From: Drosophila pseudoobscura
Lineage: Eukaryota > Arthropoda > Insecta > Diptera > Drosophilidae
Reading direction: 5' to 3'
NCBI RefSeq assembly: GCF_009870125.1
Contig: NC_046683.1
Coordinates: 44,531,869-44,595,868, forward strand
DNA length: 64,000 bases
Below, in pieces: positions 58,659 through 64,000 of the stretch. The position numbers were made by a program, and so were the translations under genes. Position 1 is the stretch's first letter. Every line of letters begins with the position of its first letter. Below the pieces are notes generated by a model. That model worked only from the letters and a program-made list of their open reading frames with translations, made no database searches and was not told where the DNA came from.

Positions 58659-59919
58659 TTATGGTAATCGATAAACGTTCGCTAGATCGTTGGTTTCGGA
58701 TCCATCGGAAACCGTTGCACCAGCACAAGCTCCGTTGTTTTTTACATAAGTGTCAAAACTTGTGGTGTCCGAAGTCGAAAGACAGCCCTGCTGGTTTTCG
58801 TTGAAGTAATACTTGTCCTGGCAGGTTTGGAGTAAGGCCTGGCCGTTGTTGCAGTAGTAGTAGGTGCCGCAGGTAGTATTGCTCACGGCATTCACCCATG
58901 TCGTCGTGGCGTATTGACACCGATTGCATCCCGCGACCGGTGTGGCTGTCTTTCTTAGCACACAGCTGTTCGTCTCAACATTATAGTAGTATCCATAGGC
59001 GCAGTCAACTGACACCCAAGTCTTTCCTTTGCAAGTGTAGTAGCTGCCGCAGATTTTGTCGTTGGGCTTAACATCACCAGAGTTGGCGCACTGGGTTGGG
59101 GCAGTACCCAGGGGGGTATCGGTGACTCTGCTGCACACATTGTCGTTGAAGTACACACATTCGCCAGTTTCCACGTTGTATGCCTGAAAATAGGGGCATT
59201 GAATAAGTACAGTGCTCAAGCAAGGTGCAGGGATCCGCGGGATCTCACCGATGAACATTTGTTCGACTGAAGCGTGCCGTTGGTTTGGCAATAGTTCCAT
59301 GTATCACAGGTCTGGGTGTCGCCAAAGTACTTGCCGTAAGGTACGACTTCGCAGATGTTCGTCAGGTTGGGCTCATCATTGTCTACAACGCCAGCAATGC
59401 AGTTTCCGTAGACACACTGCTGGCTGACCTTGTCGAATGACTGGGTACCCTTGCAGGAGCCCTGTCCCTTGTTGACGCCGTCCAGGCAGTAGTAGTATTG
59501 GTTGCACGTTCCCGTAACGGGCACCCAGCTCTCGCCCGTCCTTCCCAGACAAGGATTCTCCACGCCGTAGTAACAGTTCGCTTGAGCAACTGGGGTGCAG
59601 GAACCCGTGGATAGACTGAAGGCGTATCCGCTGCTGCAGTAGGCTTTTTGGGGTCCGGTGCTAGTGCACACATAGTAGTAGTCGCAGGAGACGATGCTGC
59701 CCAGATTGGTGCCCGTCTTCACCGCCGTGCAGAAGGCCGTCACGTTGTAATTGCCCTCCAGCACGTCGTCGCCCAAGGCAGTGCCCACCGCGAGGCAGAG
59801 GATGGCGGCCGAGAGGAATTTGCCTGTGAATGCAGATTGAATTTCGTTATTACCTGTTACACCTGTCGACGCCAGTCTTCCGAGGATGCTTCCGACGGGA
59901 TTCACTTGCCTGTTGTCAT
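58659..59919 (-). CDS. Secreted peritrophin-like protein, five chitin-binding domains
   Basis: Three exons: 59910-59919 (ATGACAACAG), 59249-59823 and 58659-59183. Phases are 1 and 0; the total is 1,110 nt, a 369-aa product. The first intron has a GC donor (CAG/GCAAGT) and acceptor TTCACAG/. Splicing restores MTTGKFLSAAILCLAVGTALG, a normal signal peptide, whereas the unspliced frame from this ATG stops after five codons. Five CBM14-type Cys modules follow, with aromatic cores DYYYVC, NQYYYC, DTWNYC, GSYYTC and GTYYYC. Modules 4 and 5 share a Cys-Asn-Arg-Cys hinge. Such proteins bind chitin in the peritrophic matrix. It is a close relative of the 60736-61976 gene. D. melanogaster CG7298 or CG7290 are candidates by position and length, not proven. 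Confidence 0.88.
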
Positions 59920-59964
59920 GATTTCAGAGATGGCCGCTTGAACTAATACTGAAAGCTAGTCAAT

Positions 59965-60002
59965 GACTGAATATGGAGTTTTCCCAGCACCTGTCTTTTA
60001 TA
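59965..60002 (-). promoter_or_regulatory. Core promoter (TATA and initiator) of the five-domain peritrophin gene
   Basis: TATAAAAG on the minus strand (59995-60002) and an initiator TTCAGTC with A+1 at about 59968 are spaced about 34 nt apart. TTGATAAG at 60083-60090, about 115 bp upstream, is a possible GATA-factor site. Confidence 0.65.
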
Positions 60003-60705
60003 CTTGTGTGTGTCGCGGCGTTTCGCTGATGGCCAAAAATATAAATCATATATTTTGAGAGCTTCTTTCAGCGACAAGCCAATTGATAAGCGCTCGATTC
60101 CTGAGAATTATAGATACATGATACAAGAAACACGATTCAATTTTATATCAGTTTAGTTTTATTGAATTATCATCGCTATAATCATTTTAATCATAGCCAA
60201 GAGACAAGCCATTGCGCTGTCGGGTGATTCTCATGCTTCTCGAAGACTACCATGAATGGGTGCAGACCCCACCGACAATCTATGCTCGTTCATATCAGTA
60301 TAAGTGGCGAACCTTAATAATTGAACAGCGAGAACTAATCAGCGCAGGCAGAAACAGTCGAAATAGGTGGTAGGGTAGGGAAGGGAAGGGTTATTTTTTG
60401 CTCCCAACAGACTCAACCCAAGATTATTACTTAACCTCAACAAAAACGGTCTCGTGGTTTTCCAGCATAGTACTGGTACTACTGATCCCATTTTCTATAT
60501 GTATGTATGTACATATATGTCAAACGAAGGGATATGCTGAGTTCGCTCAGAACAGGCAGACGGCAGTGGGCTGTTACTAAAAACCTACTCAACGCACACA
60601 CAGATACGGATCCAAATGGTACGGGAGATAGTCTCCTATAGCTATGCTACTAAATATACAATCCTGACAGACAAAATGCTAATCTCGAATACTCAAGGGG
60701 CTTCC
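60003..60705. other. Intergenic region between two peritrophin genes
   Basis: It contains the upstream region of the 59919 gene and the 3' end of the 60736 gene. I see no further gene. ATGTATGTATGTACATATATG near 60500-60520 is simple sequence. Confidence 0.5.
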
Positions 60706-60735
60706 TTTAATTGCAATATTTGATAAGCAAAAGCA

Positions 60736-61976
60736 TTATACGGGCTTTGCTGTGGTATTAGTGGCAGTAGCTTTCGTTGTTGTTGATGCGCTTGTGGTCG
60801 TGTTTGTGGCTGCCGTTGTTGCTGGCACTCCTGATGCCTTTGTGGGATTGCAGAAATCGAACTGTGGCTCCGTTTCGTAGACGCAGCTTCCAACATTCTC
60901 GTTGAAGTAGTAGTTCACGGGGCAGGTCTCAATCGCCTGCTGCACGCCATTGACGCAATACAAGTACTGGTCGCAGCTGCTGTTCGAGTAGGCATTCACA
61001 AAGGTCTTCGTGGAGCCCAGGCAGCGATCGCAGTCATTGCGCGCCTGCATGCGGCTTACGCATTGCATCGAGACGGTGTCGTAGTACGAGCCAGTGGCAC
61101 ATGTTATCAGGGAGTAGGTGCTGCCGGTGCAGAGGTAGTACTGGTTGCACGCGGTGGCGGCCTTCTTTTCGCCAGACGTGGTGCAGTTCGATGGGGCTGC
61201 GGCTGCGGTCAACGAGGGGTCGTTGGTAACCTGTGCGCAGGAGCTGGAACCACGGTAGCCACAGCTCCGTCCATTCACGTTGAAGATCAACCCGTTCTGG
61301 CAGGTGCCGGTATGCAGCACATTGTCCTGGCAGTAGTTCCATCCACTGCAATTCGAGGCGCTTCCAAAGTAGAAACCGTTCTCGATTATGGAGCACAGAT
61401 TGAGCGACACTTCTAAGCTGGCACCGCTTCCGTTGTCCACGGTCGACACTGTGCACGCATACTGGTAAGGATAGACACAGGCCGATTTGGTGGGATCGAA
61501 GTTCTCGCCGCTGGGGCAGCTGCCGCTCAAGGCGCCCGAGGCACTGCAGTACCAGTAGCCACCACAGGAGCTACTGTCCGCCTGGAAGGTGCCCACCGCC
61601 TTCCCCAGACAGGGCTGGCTCTTGCTTGCGCAGGTGCTCTGCGAGGATGCCACACACATCTGCGCGTCCTTGTCGAAGTACTGCCCGTTGGAGCAGCTCA
61701 GCAAGCTGGCCGTCGCGCCCTGGCATTGATAGTAGCTGGAGCAATCCGCCTGGCTGGACACGAACATGCCGTCGGGTACCATCAGGCAGAGGGCACTCAT
61801 GTTCAGATTTGCAGCAGCCGGAGCCGTGCAGCTGCAGAGCAGCAGCAGGAGGGCGGCGAGCATCGATCCTTGATCTCTACCTATTGGAGAAACATTAATG
61901 ATTGTAGATTGTATTCTATTTATTCTATGTAGAATGTGTAGTATAGCCATGTGTTTCAGCAGCACCCACCCAACAT
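60736..61976 (-). CDS. Secreted peritrophin-like protein, five chitin-binding domains and Thr-rich tail
   Basis: Two exons: 61970-61976 (ATG TTG G, donor GTGGGT) and 60736-61880 (acceptor CCAATAG/), phase 1, giving 383 aa. An ATG inside exon 2 (before LAALLLLLCSC) is an alternative start with nearly the same signal peptide. I prefer the spliced start because two neighbouring paralogs share this phase-1 intron. Five CBM14-like modules follow with cores SSYYQC, GGYWYC, SGWNYC, NQYYLC and DQYLYC. Modules 4 and 5 are joined by CDRC. A 30-residue Thr/Ala tail, probably O-glycosylated, ends the protein. ATTAAA at 60706-60711 (minus) is the likely poly(A) signal. Shared motifs with the left gene (PCLG, WNYCQ, YYFNEN) mark an old tandem duplication. 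The role is chitin binding in peritrophic matrix or another extracellular matrix. Confidence 0.88.
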
Positions 61977-62020
61977 ATTTGGAATTTTCTTCAGTGCGCG
62001 TTCTGGTAGCTTACAGTCGA

Positions 62021-62058
62021 ACACTGTTGGGGAGCCCTTGCCTTGGCAGGCTTTTATA
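62021..62058 (-). promoter_or_regulatory. Core promoter of the 383-aa peritrophin gene
   Basis: TATAAAAG on the minus strand (62051-62058), with an initiator-like AACAGTG whose A+1 falls at about 62025, 33 nt downstream. This leaves about 50 nt of 5' UTR before the ATG at 61976. Confidence 0.6.
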
Positions 62059-63048
62059 TGGATCCGAGCCGACATTTATCGTCGGCGGAGGAGGAATTGC
62101 CCGGATCGCATTGATCGACGACACGTCAAGCACGAGACATGATGAATCGAACCTCCCCACTTATGGTCAAAATTATTTTGCATGATCGATGGCTATTCAC
62201 GAATTGCACCCATAAATAGCACGACTACGCAATTTGCAGAAATCAACGAAAATAAAGGAAAATATGGTCTCATTATTTAATCGCCAATCGCTAAATTTAT
62301 TTATTGTTAAGCAGACGGAGGAAATACTTTGAATAACACAAGACTTTGCCTCCTTTTCCTCGTATCAAAACCATAATCAGTTGTATTTTTGTCATGAACT
62401 GGTCATCGGAGTTTATTTATACCATGATGAACATACATTTGTCTTATCAGGCGAACGACTTTGGAGTCGAAAAACACATACATACATATACCGGAATAAA
62501 CCATATTTGCACCACCTCATGCATATGTATATTTCTGTTAAAGTATTTGTATGGCTGCACTGACTTTAAATTCGAATTTTTATAACTACCCAATGATCGT
62601 AATATAGAGGGATTTATTTTAGAACTTCCTCTTCTCAGGATCAATAGACGGTCTTTCAGAGTTGATCCGTGACAATTTGCCTTCCAGCACCCTCATGATC
62701 ATTATTTTACGAAAGAATGTTCTTGTTCCATCAGCTCTTTGCCACTCTATGCGAGTGTCTGGCCACTCTCTGGGTGTCCTCTGGAAAAAGGAACGTATAT
62801 TGCTGATCCTCTATATAATACGCAGTTTGTAAATCGACCACCAGCCTCGGAGCTCCCAAATATATCAAAAAATGTCAAATTAGGCTTTAGCAGCATTTGA
62901 TAAAACATAAATATGAATATACGCTCAACCCCAATTTTAGCCATTGACTAAAACTGACGACAGTTCCGACTGTGAAGTAATGCTCAGAAATTTATGGACA
63001 TGCGGAACGCCCGAACCATCATCGTTGTGTTTCTGTGCTGTATACGAG
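62059..63048. other. Divergent intergenic region between two peritrophin genes
   Basis: The genes on either side are transcribed away from this 1-kb region, so it holds both upstream regions. TTTGATAA at about 62895-62902 is one possible GATA site. I see no coding region. Confidence 0.5.
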
Positions 63049-63055
63049 TATAAAA
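63049..63055 (+). promoter_or_regulatory. TATA box of the right-hand peritrophin gene
   Basis: TATAAAA, about 110 bp upstream of the ATG at 63159-63161. The start site is expected near 63075-63082 (TTCCAGTTGA). Confidence 0.6.
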
Positions 63056-63158
63056 CCAGTGCTGTGCGCCTTCCAGTTGAACGTTGCCGTTGCCACGATT
63101 TCAGCTTGGAGCGTTGATAAAACATTTTGAGTCTTCTCCAATGCCCCATACAAGCAAC

Positions 63159-64000
63159 ATGAGTACGTAAAATACATCGTTTGTACGAATGGAATATCAC
63201 TAGACAAAATTCTGAGAGAGCATCTAAATAGTCTTGAAAGTTTGTGCTAATGTTTATTTAATTTAAATTTATTCGCACTAGATGCCGGGATATTTGTGAT
63301 CCTTGGACTAGCCCTGGTGCCACTGGGTAGCGCCTCCTTTGACCCGAGTGTCATCTGCACCCTGGTCGTCAACGGGACGAAAATCAACGATCCCCGTGCG
63401 TGCAACGCCTGGATAGAGTGCGTCGATGGGAAGCCAGTCGCCGGAACCTGTGGCGCTGACCTCTTTTACGACAGAGAGAGCGAGGAGTGTGTGGCCTCGG
63501 ACAGCATCAAGTGCGTGTCGAGCGATCCATGCGCATCGGTTCTGAATGGCTTCACCGCCGATCCGTACTCCTGCAGCAGTTACTACTACTGTCTGAACGG
63601 AAAGGGGACGAAAGGAACGTGCCCCACGGGAATGAACTATAGTGCCGGAACGGAAGACTGCATACGGAACTTTCCCTGCCAGGTGAAGATGGACCCGGAC
63701 AACTACTGCAACATCCTGCCCGACGGCGTCTTCATCAAGGACACCACCAACTGCAACGGCTGGCAAATGTGCTGGGACGGCCAGGTGCTCAATGGCACCT
63801 GCCCTGGCACCTTCTATTTCAGCGCCGGCTCTGCACGATGTGACTATCCGCAGAACGTGGAGTGCGACTTCACCGTGGCCCCGGATATCGACGAGATGGG
63901 CGTCTGCGCCCATGCTGGCGACTTCGTGTCCGATAACATCTCTTGCAACGGCTACTACTACTGCCACGAGCTAGAGGACGGTCAAATGGCCCTGGAGCAT
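63159..64000 (+). CDS. Secreted peritrophin-like protein (5' part, runs off the window)
   Basis: Exon 1 has four coding bases (63159-63162, ATGA/GTACGT). Exon 2 begins at 63282 after CGCACTAG/. Phase-1 joining gives MNAGIFVILGLALVPLGSAS, a clear signal peptide. Read directly, the ATG at 63282 stops after five codons, which supports the spliced start. Three complete CBM14-type modules with cores CNAWIEC, CSSYYYC and CNGWQMC are visible, and a fourth is under way (CNGYYYC) where the window ends. The architecture resembles the two five-domain genes to the left, from which it is transcribed divergently. It is probably another member of the CG7248/CG7252/CG6933-type cluster. I cannot tell which. 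Confidence 0.88.

Noticed and set aside
1..64000. CRISPR arrays, rRNA, tRNA, phage or bacterial operon features
   Set aside because: None seen: repeats are eukaryotic microsatellites, genes are split by GT-AG introns, and no tRNA B-box context folded by eye into a cloverleaf.
1..64000. Intact transposable elements or endogenous viral genes
   Set aside because: I found no reverse transcriptase, integrase, transposase or envelope-like frame and no long terminal repeats; short repeats listed above are the only candidates.

Overview
The window is euchromatic insect DNA. Short phase-consistent introns, CA/GA/CAG simple repeats and the identity of the recognisable genes point to Drosophila. The gene set (ketohexokinase-like gene, PLEKHG5-type RhoGEF, Snakeskin, a peritrophin/obstructor cluster) matches what I recall of D. 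melanogaster 3L (Muller element D). The rich microsatellite and homopolymer content suggests a non-melanogaster species, perhaps the obscura group. That species guess is an inference, not something I could test.

Layout from left to right: (1) 1-388, the last three exons of an unrecognised gene on +. (2) 737-1669, a single-exon ketohexokinase-like PfkB sugar kinase on -, convergent with the first gene. (3) About 1.7-11.9 kb, no gene seen. (4) 12.37-24.25 kb, the 11-exon coding core of a RhoGEF on -, with a Ras-binding-like segment, DH and PH domains and a C-terminal PDZ ligand (ETDV). Its poly(A) signal is at about 11.97 kb. The splice phases close into one 5,070-nt frame (1,689 codons). (5) 24.25-46.83 kb, a large intron or upstream region full of simple repeats, which contains Snakeskin (Ssk) on the opposite strand at 45.39-46.19 kb. 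(6) 46.83-48.46 kb, a 543-codon open exon on -, most likely an upstream exon of the same RhoGEF. A GAGA-rich candidate promoter lies at 52.6-53.9 kb. (7) 54.4-56.9 kb, a little-understood block on + with short candidate genes: a two-exon 161-aa frame, a 55-aa frame 36 bp after it, a housekeeping-type promoter followed by coding-like sequence broken across frames, and a TATA-driven gene for a 78-aa secreted peptide. (8) 57.1-64 kb, four secreted chitin-binding (CBM14/peritrophin-A) genes: an obstructor-F-like gene with three domains, two related five-domain genes on -, and a partial gene on + that leaves the window.

Biologically, the right half joins two barrier functions of the fly gut. Ssk builds smooth septate junctions in endodermal epithelia and has clustered GATA sites around its start and in intron 1. 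The peritrophin-like genes would supply chitin-binding proteins to the peritrophic matrix or cuticle, each from a TATA promoter. Three of the four share a phase-1 intron directly after the start codon, and one of these introns uses a GC donor. The least explained parts are the 54.4-56.9 kb block and the 5' structure of the RhoGEF gene.
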